Part shown: positions 23,426-35,100 of the stretch, in pieces | Layout: each line of letters starts with the position of its first letter | Position numbering within the stretch: position 1 is the first letter of the stretch | Notes under the pieces: generated by a model | What the model saw: the letters and a program-made list of their open reading frames with translations, nothing else | The model's database searches: none | What the model was told of the DNA's origin: nothing | Assembly: GCF_009727055.1 (NCBI RefSeq) | Contig: NC_052357.1 | Span: 82,295,945 to 82,359,944, forward strand | Length of the DNA: 64,000 bases | Reading direction: 5' to 3' | DNA from: Benincasa hispida | Taxonomy: Eukaryota > Streptophyta > Magnoliopsida > Cucurbitales > Cucurbitaceae | Made by a program: the position numbers and the translations under genes

Positions 23426-24210
23426 CGCAAACAATGCGATAACAGTCTCCATATTTTTACAGAGAAACATCTTCACTCGTTTTGACACCCCACGTGCCAT
23501 CATTAGTGATGAAGGATCCCACTATCTCAATGGCATCATTAATAAACTATTGCTCAAGTATAATGTCCATCATAAGATCGCTACTGCATATCCCCCCTAG
23601 ACAAACGGCCAAGCTGAGGTGTTTAATAGAGAAATCAAGCTGATTCTAGAAAAGGTGGTGAATCCCTCACGAAAGGATTGGGCCATGAAGCTTGACGATG
23701 CCTTGTAGGCATACAGAACTACCTATAAAACACCCATTGACATGTCCCCGTATACGTTGATGTTTGGGAAGGCATGTCATCTACCGCTGGAATTAGAGTA
23801 GAAGGCACTGTGAGCAACTTTGATTTGAGGACTGCAAAGGAGGAGAGAAAACTTCAGTTGCTCGAGCTAGACGAATGGAGACTTCAAGCGTATGAAAATG
23901 CCAAAATCTATAAAGAACGTACAAAGCGTTGGCATGACAAGCGACTTTGTGAAAAGAATCTCCAGGTTGGTTAGAAGGTCTTGCTATTCAACTCTAGGCA
24001 ATGACTCTTTCTGGGAAAATTTAAATCATGCTGGTCCGGATCATGTATAATTAAAGAAGTATTCCCGCATGGTGTGGTCGAATTAACAAATGAAGAAGGG
24101 ACCAACGCATTTAAGGTCAATGGACAAAGAGTCAAGATGTATCAAAGAGGATACTTTCATCGCGAGAAAACCTCCATGGACCTGTGGAATCCAGAATGAA
24201 GAAGAAACGA
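23426..24210 (+). pseudogene. Athila-like integrase, core end and C-terminal domain
   Basis: It resumes with IFLQRNIFTRFDTPRAIISDEG (catalytic Asp in SDEG) and KYNVHHKIATAYPP, then a stop followed by [13 protein letters not shown] (catalytic Glu in the usual NGQAE-x-x-NRE context). It continues [24 protein letters not shown], a stop, then LQLLELDEWRLQAYENAKIYKERTKRWHDKRL and the SH3-like end KVLLFNSRQ...GKFKSCWSG...FPHGVVELTNEEGT..FKVNGQRVK. Integrase would insert the element cDNA. Four in-frame stops are visible. The end at about 24210 is the last recognisable residue. Confidence 0.9.
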
Positions 24211-25506
24211 GTAGTCCTTGTGTTGATATGCGACACAAACTCATCAGGGAGGAATCTTTTTCTGAGTATCCTTTTGATATTTTTCTTTCATGAACTTATC
24301 TTAGTTTTTGCATAACCACTACTCTTTAGAATTACCAACTCTGTCTTTCATACTTTTTATCCTCTTGTTATTTAACAATGATCGTAGTGATCGATTGCGA
24401 TGGAGCTACGCGATAATCTCAAACACGCGACTAGTTTGACCATCCCATTGCAATCGAGGAATCAGCCCACCGCAAGAAAGGATACGATCAAAGACGATTC
24501 GGGCAACAGAGAATATTTGGGGTTGTTTCTTTCCTTGACTCATTTTATTTCAATTTTTTACACTTCTCGCATTTCAAGTTAATATTGCTAAATTTTACTA
24601 TCGCATCCTCTTTAGTTTGACTCAATCATTGAATTTTGATTACCTTATTTAGTCACCGCATTCTTCCCCGTACCAATTATGATTTCAATGATGAAATTCA
24701 TGCCTTTATTTCTTACTGCATGTACTAGAGTCAACTTAATTTTAGGTCAATCAATTCATAAAACGTTTCTAAAAATTAGTGGTCTATTAGTTTTCCTTCA
24801 AAATTATTTTTATGAAATTTCCTAAGTCCATCGCATGAGTTATTTCGTCTATCAGCAATAAGGACATTGTTGTGTATAAATTTGGGGGTGCTAGTATCGT
24901 TATTTTCAACCTTGCTACCTTTAGAAATTCAATCAAATAATAATAATAATAATATAAATTATAATGTTGAGATCGGATCCTACTCGTAGTTGGATGTCTG
25001 CATGACACCCGTGGGGGCAAGCCAAAATAAAGGTGGGAATCACGATTAACGCATAAATCAAGTGATCGCAACTCCGCTGTCAAATAAAGAAATGGGCCTG
25101 AGTTTAGACTGAGAAAGAGCGCCTTGCTCATAGTTGGATGCTCGCTTGACACCTGTAGGGGCAAGCCAAAACGAAGGCTAGGCACTTGGATCAGTGCAAG
25201 ATCACAAAAAGAACATCTAAATCGCGCAAGGGTAAAAATCACTTGGAAGCACCCCGACTAGAGAAAGTTTTGAAATAAATCATGTGATGTCCCAGAAACG
25301 AGTAAAGTTTTTTTTAAGGTTAAACTTATGGTCCCTAAAAATTAGAAATATTTTAGGAAGAGATCAGGATAGAAATTAAGAAGGCATTGGTCCATGAAAT
25401 TTGAATAAGGCACCTTGAGAAGTCTGGGTAGGGTAAAAGCGGATGACTTTTTAAAGAAAATCTTTAGTTTATGCTTGAGGACAAGCATTGTTTAAATTTG
25501 GGGGTG
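24211..25506 (+). other. Athila-like 3' untranslated region with polypurine tract
   Basis: No env-like reading frame is recognisable, although this is where Athila elements often carry one. It contains a short AAT microsatellite (24938-24953) and two copies of an approximately 60-bp direct repeat (about 24980-25040 and 25126-25185, sharing 'gttggatg' and 'ggggcaagccaaaa'). The polypurine-like AAATTTGGGGGTG (25494-25506) ends exactly at the 3' LTR. Confidence 0.75.
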
Positions 25507-27157
25507 TGATAACAGGTAGAAATACAAGTTATTACAGCTCAAATAAGTAAAACAATGAGAGCATGTGATGGTAAAATAAACGATATCATATCCAAATGCA
25601 CTGAATTGAGAGAAATTGCGATCGCAAGTGCCCATCGCATAAAAGCAGTTAATTTACTTATTTTGTGTAGGAAAAATGCGATGACGCAAGTGAAATTGCG
25701 ATCCAAAGGAACAAGGCGTCAACGCGCTTGAAGATTGTGATTGCAAGACATGCGATCGTATGTGATTGTGAGAAGTTTCTTAAAAAGGTCGCCGCATAAA
25801 GATAACGCATCAAAGTGACGACACAATAAATCATGATGGGAGGAAAAGCTAATAACGGTCGAATTCAAATTTAGTTGACAAGCTGTTAAAGCAACACTGT
25901 AGCAAATACACTCAACTTTCGGTGACCATTAATTGGCACATCATAGCAGGAGAATTAATACTGCCTATCATTACAATCATTAGAAAGGAAGGCTGTTTCA
26001 CCTTGAGCTCTATAAATACCGAAGGCCACCGTTGTAAAAGGGTTAACAAGTTAGAGAACGAAGCAGTTAGTCTGTTATTGTACATACTCATACTTATACT
26101 TAGAGGACGAAGATGAGCAAGGAGACGAGGAAGCTGAGAGATCATTCCCGAACAGATCGAGAGACTACCGAAAAACGTTACAAAGGAGAGAGGGCCAACA
26201 CTTGCGAGAGCAAGAATACACATCTAGAAAAGAGTTAGAGTGATCAAGAACAGTGTAAAAGGCCACGGGAAGTAAGACATTGCTTACCTGGCTTCTCATC
26301 TCTCAATTCCATTTGTTATTTTGTATTCAATACTTTATTTACAGAGAATGGAAATCTCATTTTAATCTACATTCAATCTCTCCATACTTCACATGAGTAG
26401 CTAAATTTCTGAATGGGTTGAGAAGTACTTAGTTAGCATGAATTAAGATTTACATTTTATGCGATCATCTTGTCTTATGTATGTATCATTTATCCTTTAG
26501 ATATACTTGAGAGAGTAGCCTAAAGATAGAATCTAGACTTGAGAGAGTCAGATTAGAATCGCATAAGCAAGAAATAGAAACTTAGACATAAGTTCTATTG
26601 CTATTTACACATCGCATGCGCTCTAGAAATAGGAATGATTGTATGCGGTCACCTTGTTTTATGTGTGCATCATTCATCATTGCATAGACAAGAATAGAAG
26701 CTTAGACATAAGTCCTATCAACTTTTTCGTATACACATCGCATGCGTCCTAGAAATAGGAATTATGGCATTCTGCATTAAGAGATGACGTGTTGTTATTT
26801 GTGTGTAGCATGATCGCATAACTTGTGCATAATCTTAGGAAGTGTTAGCTAAACCCCTTCTCAACCCCTTCATCGCATACTCATTATAACTCTACGATTT
26901 CATCAACTCTGTGTTCAACTCTGTCGCATAGCAAAACACCTTAATCAAAACACCATCCACTTCATTTATTTTTACTACTGCAAGAGCATCAAAGTGACTG
27001 TTGCATATTTACTTAGTAGTCCCTATGTTCGACCCTGAACTTACCAGAAAATCTAATAAGGCTTATACTTAGGTCTTGTTAGGAAAACTTGCATGATCAT
27101 CGTATAACACACATCACCGCAAACTCACATCATAACACATCACAATTACACACATCA
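25507..27157 (+). repeat. 3' LTR of Athila-like element
   Basis: It begins TGATAACAGG and ends ACACACATCA, pairing with 13342-14983. The TATA box is at 26011-26018. Substitutions are spread through the length, many of them C/T and G/A at CG sites, as expected for old methylated repeats. Confidence 0.92.
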
Positions 27158-27840
27158 GTACCCATGCTGGACATAGATATTTCCTTACTTTAGTAGATGA
27201 TCATAGTAGATTCTCTTTGGTTTTCATGTTGAAAAATAAATATGATGTTTTGAAGATTATACCCCTGCTTTTAGCATATGTAGAGACTCAATACAATAAG
27301 AAAATCAAAGTATTTCATTCTGATAATGTCCCTGAGCTATATTTTACTGACTTTTTCTTCCAACAAGGAATTTTACACCAATATTCATGTGTGGGTAGAT
27401 CAGAACAAAATTTAGTTGTTGAACGAAAGCATTACATTTGTTGAATATTTCCAGAGCCTTATTTTTTCAATCACGAGTTCCTCTCAAATTCTAGAATGAG
27501 TGTGTTTTAACTACCATATATCTTATTAACAGGACACCCACACCTTTTCTCGATTGAAAAACAGCATATGAGTTACTACAGGGAAAATTGGCTGATTATT
27601 CTGCACTATGGACTTTTGAATGTTTATGTTTTGCATCCACACTATCTAATGGTCGTTCTAAGTTTGCCCCGAGAGCTATACCTGTTGTTTTTCTTGGTTA
27701 TCCACCAGGTATGAAGGCCTATAAACTTTTTGATATTACCAAAAACAAGTTTTTTATTTCTTATGATGTTGTCTTCCATGAAAGTTTGTTTCCTTTTCAT
27801 AAAGTCACCTTGGAAAATGAGCAAAATGACCCCTTTCATA
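27158..27840 (+). pseudogene. Copia integrase, continuation of the split element
   Basis: The copia frame left at 13341 resumes here: HAGHRYFLTLVDDHSRFSLVF, with the integrase catalytic Asp in LVDDHS. Next come KIKVFHSDNVPEL (second catalytic Asp) and LVVERKHYIC (catalytic Glu). A stop follows at 27442. It then resumes with WTFECLCFASTL and AIPVVFLGYPPGMKAYKLFD, the C-terminal copia integrase signature. Integrase would insert the copia cDNA. All three acidic residues are kept, but the stop and frame breaks inactivate it. Confidence 0.9.
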
Positions 27841-29286
27841 CTGTTGTCCTACTTACAACCTTTTATATTCATGCCTCATCCTACCTATCTCATCAACCAT
27901 CCTCACGTCCTAGCCTTATTGAGCCCATTCCTCCTGTCAATCATAGTACACCATTTCCTTGTTCAAATCCTCAACCTTCCACCCACCATACTATTCCATC
28001 ATTTTCTCCAACCATTGCTTCTCCTCCTCTTCCAACATTAAACCAAAATGACATCTCCCTAGCTCCACCTATTTCACCTTCTCCTTCAGGTCATTCTTCT
28101 TCATCTCAACAACCATCCTTATTAGAATCTCAGAATCCACAACCCCTTCTTCTAACTTGGAAAACATCTAAAACCTTAAAACCTCATTCATACCTCAAAG
28201 TCTATCATTGTAGTCTAACTACTAAGTCCTCATTTCCAAACCTTTCCACACGTTATCCCTTACACTCATTCCTCTCTTATGACCATATTTCACCTTCTTT
28301 CGCATTTTCTCCCTTGCTCTTTCCTCTCATTATGAACCCTAGTTTTATCATCAAGCCATACCTTATGATTATTGGAAGGAAGCAATGCAACTTGAACTTC
28401 AAGCCATGGAAGATAATGGCACTTGGGAGGTTGTTCCCTTACCTCCTTCAAAGCATAGTATTGGCTACAAGTGGGTCTATAAAGTTAAACACCATGCGGA
28501 TGGATCTATTGAGAGGTACAAAGCTCGGCTTGTTGCAAAAAGCTATACTCAACAGGAAGGAATCGATTTCATGAAGACTTTTTCACCTGTAGGAAAGTTA
28601 GTAACTGTTTAGGTTCTTCTTGTTTTGCCTGTTACTTATTAGTGGCTTCTTATTCAACTTGATGTGAATAATGCCTTTCTTCATGGAGACTTATTTGAAG
28701 AAGTGTATAATATCTACCACCTAGCTATACACCTATGACTTCTCAGAATGGAAAACTTGTTTTTCGTTTGAAGACATCAATCTATGATCTTAAACAGGCT
28801 TCACGTCAATGGTTTGCCAAGTTTTCTGATGCTTTGGTCTCTCTTGGTTTCAAGCAGTCTAAGGCTAATTACTCCCTGTTTGTTCGAGGCTCTGGTACCA
28901 TATTCTTAGTTTTACTAGTTTATGTTGATGATATTATAATAACCGGTGCCAATATGCAGCTTATTGAAGAACTTAAGCAGTTGCTCAATGTCACTTTCAA
29001 GCTCAAAGACCTTGGTCTGTTGAAATATTTTTTGGGACTTGAATTGGCTCGGTCGTCTCAAGGGATTTCTATCTCACAAAGACATTATACTCTTCAAATT
29101 CTAGAAGATGTTGGTCTTCTTGGTGCAAAGCCTGTGAATGTCCCAATGAATCCCAATGATAAACTCAGAAATTCTGACCAAGATCTACTAAGTGATCCAT
29201 CATCTTATAGAAGGCTAATCGGGAGACTCCTATACTTAACCATTTCCAGATTGGATATTGTGTTTGCTGTCAACAGACGTAGTTAG
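27841..29286 (+). pseudogene. Copia Ser/Pro-rich linker and reverse transcriptase
   Basis: The linker 27841-28360 is Ser/Pro/His-rich with few conserved positions. Reverse transcriptase starts with a frame change at about 28385: [31 protein letters not shown], then [16 protein letters not shown] stop at 28610 and damaged text (28613-28734) cover the segment that normally reads VNNAFLHGDL. The frame then opens again with LVFRLKTSIYDLKQASRQWF and the catalytic YVDDI (28921-28935), followed by LKDLGLLKYFLGLELA. The enzyme would make element cDNA. The 183-codon block 28735-29286 is almost intact. Confidence 0.92.
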
Positions 29287-29829
29287 TTTGTGGCCAACCC
29301 TTGTAAGGCTCATCTATCAGCAGCTCATCATTTGTTGAGGTACTTGAAATCAGCCCTCGGGCAAGGTATTTTTATATCACATGCAGAAACCTTCCAGCTT
29401 TGTGCTTTTGCAGATTTTGATTGGGCTTGTTGTCCTGGCACAAGGAAGTCTACGTCCGGGTTTTACATATTCTTAGGTAACTCTCTTGCTTCTTGAAAAT
29501 CTAAAAAGCAGACTGTGATTTTAAGATCTTCAGCTGAAACTGAATATAGAGCTCTTGCTTCAACAACATGTGAACTTGTTTGATTACATTCTTTGCTTCA
29601 TGATCTTCTTGTTCCTATTCATCAACCATCATCGATATATTGTGATAACCAAGCTGCTGTCCATCTTGCCACAAATCCTATTTTTCATGAACGAACTAAG
29701 CATATCGAGCTTGATTGCCATTTTATTTGGGATAAAGTTGCTGATGGTTCTATCAAATTGTTGCCAATCCGATCTCACCACCAGCTTGCAGATGGATTCA
29801 CTAAGGCTATTCCTCACTTGTTTTTCTGA
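29287..29829 (+). pseudogene. Copia RNase H
   Basis: It starts LSAAHHLLRYLKSALGQGIF and CAFADFDWACCPGTRKSTSGFYIFLG. A stop lies at 29495 (Trp to stop in the usual S-W-K-S-K-K-Q), then SSAETEYRALA and, after another stop at 29581, SSIYCDNQAAVHLA and RTKHIELDCHFIWDKV. It ends LADGFTKAIPHLFF. The RNase H acidic residues are visible in FADFDW, AETEY and YCDN. The reading is continuous with the reverse transcriptase apart from these stops and one shift near 29593. Confidence 0.92.
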
Positions 29830-29873
29830 TATAACATCCAAGTTGGGTCTGTCGAATTTGTATAATCCAACTT

Positions 29874-30055
29874 GAGGGGTATTAGTTGTAACAGTATTTT
29901 TTTTTGTTATTACTGTTATTTTTCCATGGGTAGTTATTCTCTCTCATTGGTTATGTATATATATATTCTGCCCATTGAATAAAAGAAGCAGAGAGAAAGT
30001 CTATATTTTACTTTCCCTTTTCCACGTCAATAAGAAAAAAAAAAAAAAAAAAAAA
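29874..30055 (+). repeat. Copia 3' end: polypurine tract, short LTR part, poly(A) run
   Basis: A polypurine-like TTGAGGGG precedes TATTAGTTGT (about 29880), a mutated TGTTAG LTR start. Then come a TATA-like run (29955-29966), an AATAAA signal (29978-29983) and an uninterrupted run of 21 A (30035-30055). No recognisable LTR end follows the A run. Confidence 0.6.
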
Positions 30056-32074
30056 GAAGCAAGGAATTCGACGTTCTGCAAAGAAACATCCAGATCTGGG
30101 TTTTTGTTCCTAGCTGCGGCCCAACGGTAGCACAACGTCGAGCAATAGTTATTTGCAGTGACACTGAGCATTTGGTCTAAGATAGGAGCAGTCAGACGGC
30201 GACGAGTGTCCGAACAGCGACGAAGACAATAAGGCCTCATGGAGAAGAAGAAACAGAAAGAGAACGAATGGCTGAAAAAGAAGATTGTCACCCGGAAGAT
30301 GAATTTGAAGAAGAAAAAAAAGGGATGGGATGGGATCAAAGGAAAGAAAAAAAATTTGATTTTTTAACTCAACCGTGTTACATTTTTTTTCTTGCCAACT
30401 CAGATTTATTTCAAGTCTAATTTAATGGGTAGAGAATTTTAAGCTTTATCTAGAATTGAATATTTAAAAGTATAAGAATGTAAATAAAACAATTATCAAA
30501 ATACAATATTTTATCTTAATTTATTTTAATTACCACGAGGCAAGCCTAAATATATGCCAAGAATCTTGCCATGCACCAGGAAAGCAGAGTCCGTGAACAA
30601 AGGAAGGTCAGGTGGAGCCCACGTGGTCTGTTAGATCACTTGAAATATTTAACACGAGCACGACAAAACCCATAAAATATTACTAGATAATGTTTTCGAG
30701 AACATGTCGAGTGGGGATTCCAAGATTTACTATATTAAACAAGGTTTATTTCCCTATTAAAATAATAGTAATAAAAAGTTTAAATATTATTTTAATATCT
30801 ATATCTTGAAACTTATTAAATTTTAATTTTATATTTTCAATTATAGATATAGAACGATTCTGATTTTTATTGAAATGCTAAATAATAATAATATTTCATT
30901 CCAAGAAGTATAATATTTGATTTTTTTTTTCAAATTTTGTTTTTATTAAAAATACTAAAAGATAGAAAACTTTTTTTTAAATAAAAAATATAATAAACTA
31001 GTATCGACTACTAAATTTAAGATTTATTGAAAATATAAAGACTAAAACTAAGAAGCACAAATATTGATACGGATACACGATACAAATACAATACGATATG
31101 ACGATATGCCAACTTTTAAAAAACTAAGATACGAATTTGTTAAAGATACATTATATATATATATAGGCCAATTAATTGTTATAATAGTTATTTTAAGTTA
31201 GATTAAAATAGATTCAAGAAGAGAATACAAACTTGGAAAAAAAATCTAATAACGTTGAGTGGCGGTTGAGCGACTAAAGCAGACGGTAGGAAAAAGTAGA
31301 AGATGAAAATTAAATGATGAAGTTGAGGATGAAAGGGGTGTGAATCATGATTTAGATAGTGAGAGAGAAGGGAAGAATGAAAATTTAATTACATTATGAG
31401 TTTTTTCTTTTAACTTTTTATGTTTTTATGAATGTTAATATATTTTGTTTTGATTGCTCGATTTAAGTGGATTTTTATGTTTTAGAGTGATTTTAAAATA
31501 GTTAAAATTACTTTTTTCATTTTCAAAATTACCGTGAAACATGTTAAATCCTTCAAAACTAATTTTGATTATACGAAATTATATGAAAACTACATTTAAA
31601 AGTGTAAAATTGAAAACTAAATTAATTTTGAGTAATTAAAAGTGTGTTTTCAAGTGATTTAAAAAAAATGCAAAAAGTGATTTGGATGATTTTAAAATCA
31701 TTTCGAAACGCACAGTTAAATAAAATGTGGGTTGAGTTTTTTAAGTGGTTGAGCTTAAGTTTGAAAAAAAAAAACAAAAAGATACAACATATCTTATTCA
31801 TGTATCTGGAAGTATATGACAAAAAAAATCAGATACTTCAATCACCTATCAAACATATATCTATCACATTTTCTAAGATTAAAATTGAACCAATTTCAAA
31901 ATATATATGAATGAAATTATTTTTAACCTAACAACATATGAATGTCTTCGCATTCCACTTCCGGTGGACTAATAAATTATTTAGAAAAGGATTTAAAAAA
32001 AAATTATATAACATGTGTAGCACAAGCACATGACATATAAAATATAAGTTAATTTAAATAATAGTTTCTTCCAT
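30056..32074. other. Intergenic region upstream of SCPL gene 1
   Basis: 30056-30360 is moderately GC-rich with a short Lys-rich open frame at 30239 (about 44 codons) that I do not regard as a gene. From 30360 it is AT-rich non-coding DNA. A motif at 30645-30685 ('tttaacacgagcacgacaaa') is shared with 63008-63028 upstream of SCPL gene 2. The stretch 30700-31970 has no counterpart there and may be an insertion. Confidence 0.6.
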
Positions 32075-32082
32075 TATAAATA
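32075..32082 (+). promoter_or_regulatory. TATA box of SCPL gene 1
   Basis: TATAAATA, 67 bp before the chosen ATG. The matching position upstream of gene 2 (about 63225) has lost the octamer and reads as an AAT repeat. Confidence 0.55.
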
Positions 32083-32148
32083 GTAGTAATAATAATAAAA
32101 TGGGCAATTTCTTCTGCCGAAGAATTGAAATCCAGAAACACCCGTTCC

Positions 32149-35100
32149 ATGGAATTCTCGACCGTACTTTTCCGATGCGCTGTTTTCCTTCTCCTTCTTT
32201 TTCAGCTCTTCTCCGCCGCCGCCGCCGGAGGGTCATACTCGAGAGTGAAGTATCTGCCGGGATTCTCTGGACCTCTTCCCTTCGAACTAGAAACTGGGTT
32301 AGTTTAATTTTGTTGTTGCAGCTTCCCCATTTTGTGTAGATTTGATTTAAAAGGAAAAAAATTGGTAAAAGCATTTTTTTTTTAATATTGTAATGGAACA
32401 GATATGTGGGTGTGGGGCATTCAAATCAATATCAGGTATTTCACTATTTTATTAAATCCGATCAAAATCCCAAAATAGATCCGCTCATTGTTTGGCTCAG
32501 CGGGGGCCCTGGTTGCTCTGCCATCTCCGGACTTGCCTATGAAATTGGTAATTACTTCAACCCTTTTTTGTTTTTTTGCTTTTTTCTAATGGAAAATGAA
32601 GGGGACCACACTCTTCATAAGATAGATGAGTTACTTCAATTGATTTTGAGATGAAGTCCCATTCTAACATGGTATTAGAACCCATAAAATCTAAACAAAT
32701 GATCTTGATGCAATAAGAAGAAATTGTGAATCGATCAAGATTAAGTATTTAAACTCCAATAATCAGTTTGTTTTTTATTTTTTATTTTTTTTATAATGAA
32801 GCTTATTTTCTCTCTTTTTGTCCCCTCATTACGTTTTTCTTTAGTAAAAAAGGTTTATTTTTTGTTTTTAGTTTTTGAAAATTAAGTTCTATGAATGCTC
32901 CTCCCATCTCTAAATACCTTGTTTTCTTATCTATTTTTTATTCATGTTTTCAAAAAATCAAAATAGTTTTGAAAACTAAAAAAAATAGTTTTTGTTTTTA
33001 GAAGTTAGACATTCAACTCTTGAACTTAAGATGGTTGAATAGATTTAATTTTCTAAAAGTAAAAAATATAAAACGAAATAGTTAATTTAACTTTAGTTTG
33101 TCTTTTCAGCTTGAGTGACTGTGATTTGAATGATTTTATCGATGATCTATTTAAAGGTCCTATGAGTTTCAAGGAAGAGCCATACAATGATAGCATTCCT
33201 GAACTACTCTTAAACCCCTATTCATGGACGAAGGTAATGATTATTAATTAAAGTTTTGACCTATTATAAAAAGATATATATGTGTTTCTGTCTTCCATGT
33301 TCATAGTTTGACTAACTTCAGTTCATTGTAATAAATGAAATGCTAGAAATCTAGCATAATATTTGTAGATTTGCCTGTGGGAACTGGATTTTCGTATGAT
33401 ACAACTTCATCCGCTTTCAAGCCGGGAGATTTTAATCAAATTAACCATTGTGTTCAATTTGTGAGAAAGGTATACAGTATACATGAGTTTAAGTTGGAGT
33501 AATTTCTCAACATTTTGTCTGTAATTATTAAATCTAATATAAGAAGGTTGTTATTTTTTACTTATGGTCTTTTTCCTTTATTTGGATACGTAGTGGTTGA
33601 TTGATCATCCTGAATTTAGAACAAATCCATTTTATATGGGTGGAGATTCATATGCTGGTGCAATTGTTCCAGTTGTCGCTCACAAAATTGTAGAAGGTAT
33701 AAAATTCTTTCTACTGACGATTTGATCATCAAATGAGATAAATTGTTATTTCTTATCAATATGTTTTTTTTTTCACAGGAAACGGACATATTTTTCCATT
33801 TATAAATTTTCAGGTTTGTGATTAAAATTTCTTTCCATGTGGGGTTCTAATGTTTGAGTTGACAACTTTAATTAACTAATGGAGATTTTTTAACTATTGT
33901 TCATGTTAGGGATACATATTGGGAAATCCTTATACTATTCGTGACTCGTTTATAAATTTTGGAATTCCTTTTGCTCATAGGATGACACTCATCTCTGATG
34001 AATTGTTTGAGGTAATATAATCAACATTTTTGAATGAATAAAAAAAATACATTAAAAAGAGAGAGAGAGATCAAATTGTTTTTAATCTATTGGTTTGTTT
34101 ACAGTCATTGCAGACTAGTTGTAAAGGGAACTACGTGAACATTGATCCAAACAACGTGGAGTGCTTAAGACATTACAAGAGATATAAAGAGGTTTGTGAA
34201 ATTATTTCTATATTATAACAAATGGTTGGAATGCCTTAAATTTGTTTGTTGGCGCTTCAAACAACTAAGTATGGGGGTCTCACTGCCCGGTCAGCGAGTC
34301 GGGATCCAAGAGCAGTGCGCCTTGGTGGAGGTTCGGGGGCAACGCCCCAGAAACCTATTCAGAATTCGTATTTAGCATATTTATTTATTTGTAGTTATTT
34401 ACAATTATTACTCTAGATTTAGAGTAGTACGCTATATAAACTCTCTAACCCTAGAGGCGCCGTTTGATGTAATTTTCTGAAAACGTTCCCCCTATTCTTC
34501 CTCTGTTTGTGGACGTAGCTAACACACCGTTAGTGAATCACGTATATTTGTGTGTCGATCTTCTCTATCTCTACGTTTCTTTTTGTATTCTTTAATTGTC
34601 GATTTCGTAACAAAAATGATAGTATTTGATTATATATATATATATGAAAATCTTTTGTTTTTGTTCACAGTGTATTTCGAAAGTTGAGCTTGCATGTATT
34701 ATATATCCAATATGTCCATCAGAGTCTGCAAAGCATCAAGATGTATATGGTCGAAGATCTCTCACCAGCACCTCAAAGTTGTTGCTTGATCAGAACTCAC
34801 CACTCCCTTCCCAGCGTTGTCCTGTAATTTATTCTTCTTCTCATAACATAAATATGCTCTATGGAATCTCTAATGATCATGAATCATTTTTGTCATGCAG
34901 GAACATAAATACAAATTTTCTCATGATTGGGCTAATGCAGGTCAAGTTCGAAAAGCACTTCACATACGTGAGGTAAGAATATAAGTCATGTGAATTTTTT
35001 TTTTAATATTTAGTAAAATATATTGAAACTACAATTTTTGTTTTTTTTTTAACAGGGAAGTATTGGAGAATGGATAAGATGTAAGAATAAAGATGTGTAT

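Larger units (their letters stand above)
13342..27157 (+). mobile_element. Athila-like Ty3/gypsy retrotransposon, complete but interrupted
   Basis: Terminal repeats at 13342-14983 and 25507-27157 flank a primer-binding site, gag, protease, reverse transcriptase, RNase H, integrase and a polypurine tract in canonical gypsy order. The flanking 5-bp target repeats are GTACT (13337-13341) and GTACC (27158-27162), one mismatch. The host copia reading frame rejoins exactly across them. Total length is 13.8 kb; removing the 3.8-kb block inside integrase leaves about 10 kb, normal for Athila-type elements. By eye the two LTRs agree at about nine bases in ten over their first 300 bp, so the insertion is not recent. 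All genes are broken, so it is non-autonomous now. Confidence 0.92.

Noticed and set aside
24787..25242. 151-codon open frame on the minus strand
   Set aside because: It lies in the untranslated 3' region of the Athila-like element, antisense, and its length follows from a short direct repeat. No recognisable domain.
24211..25500. Env-like gene of the Athila-type element
   Set aside because: No open frame with signal or membrane segments was found on the + strand; only untranslated repeats are visible.
30001..30366. Possible small gene (112 codons minus; 44 codons Lys-rich plus)
   Set aside because: The minus frame is a Phe-rich reading of poly-A and A-rich DNA, and the plus frame is short and Lys-rich from the same bias. 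Neither shows conserved features.
32125..32307. Alternative SCPL start 24 bp upstream at a TTG codon
   Set aside because: The ATG at 32149 has the same context as the gene 2 ATG and begins a standard signal peptide. There is no need for a non-ATG start.
34250..34460. 5S rRNA-like (Cassandra) or tRNA-derived SINE inside intron 8
   Set aside because: The GC-rich part does not show 5S internal control boxes or clear A and B boxes. An LTR-like reading fits better.
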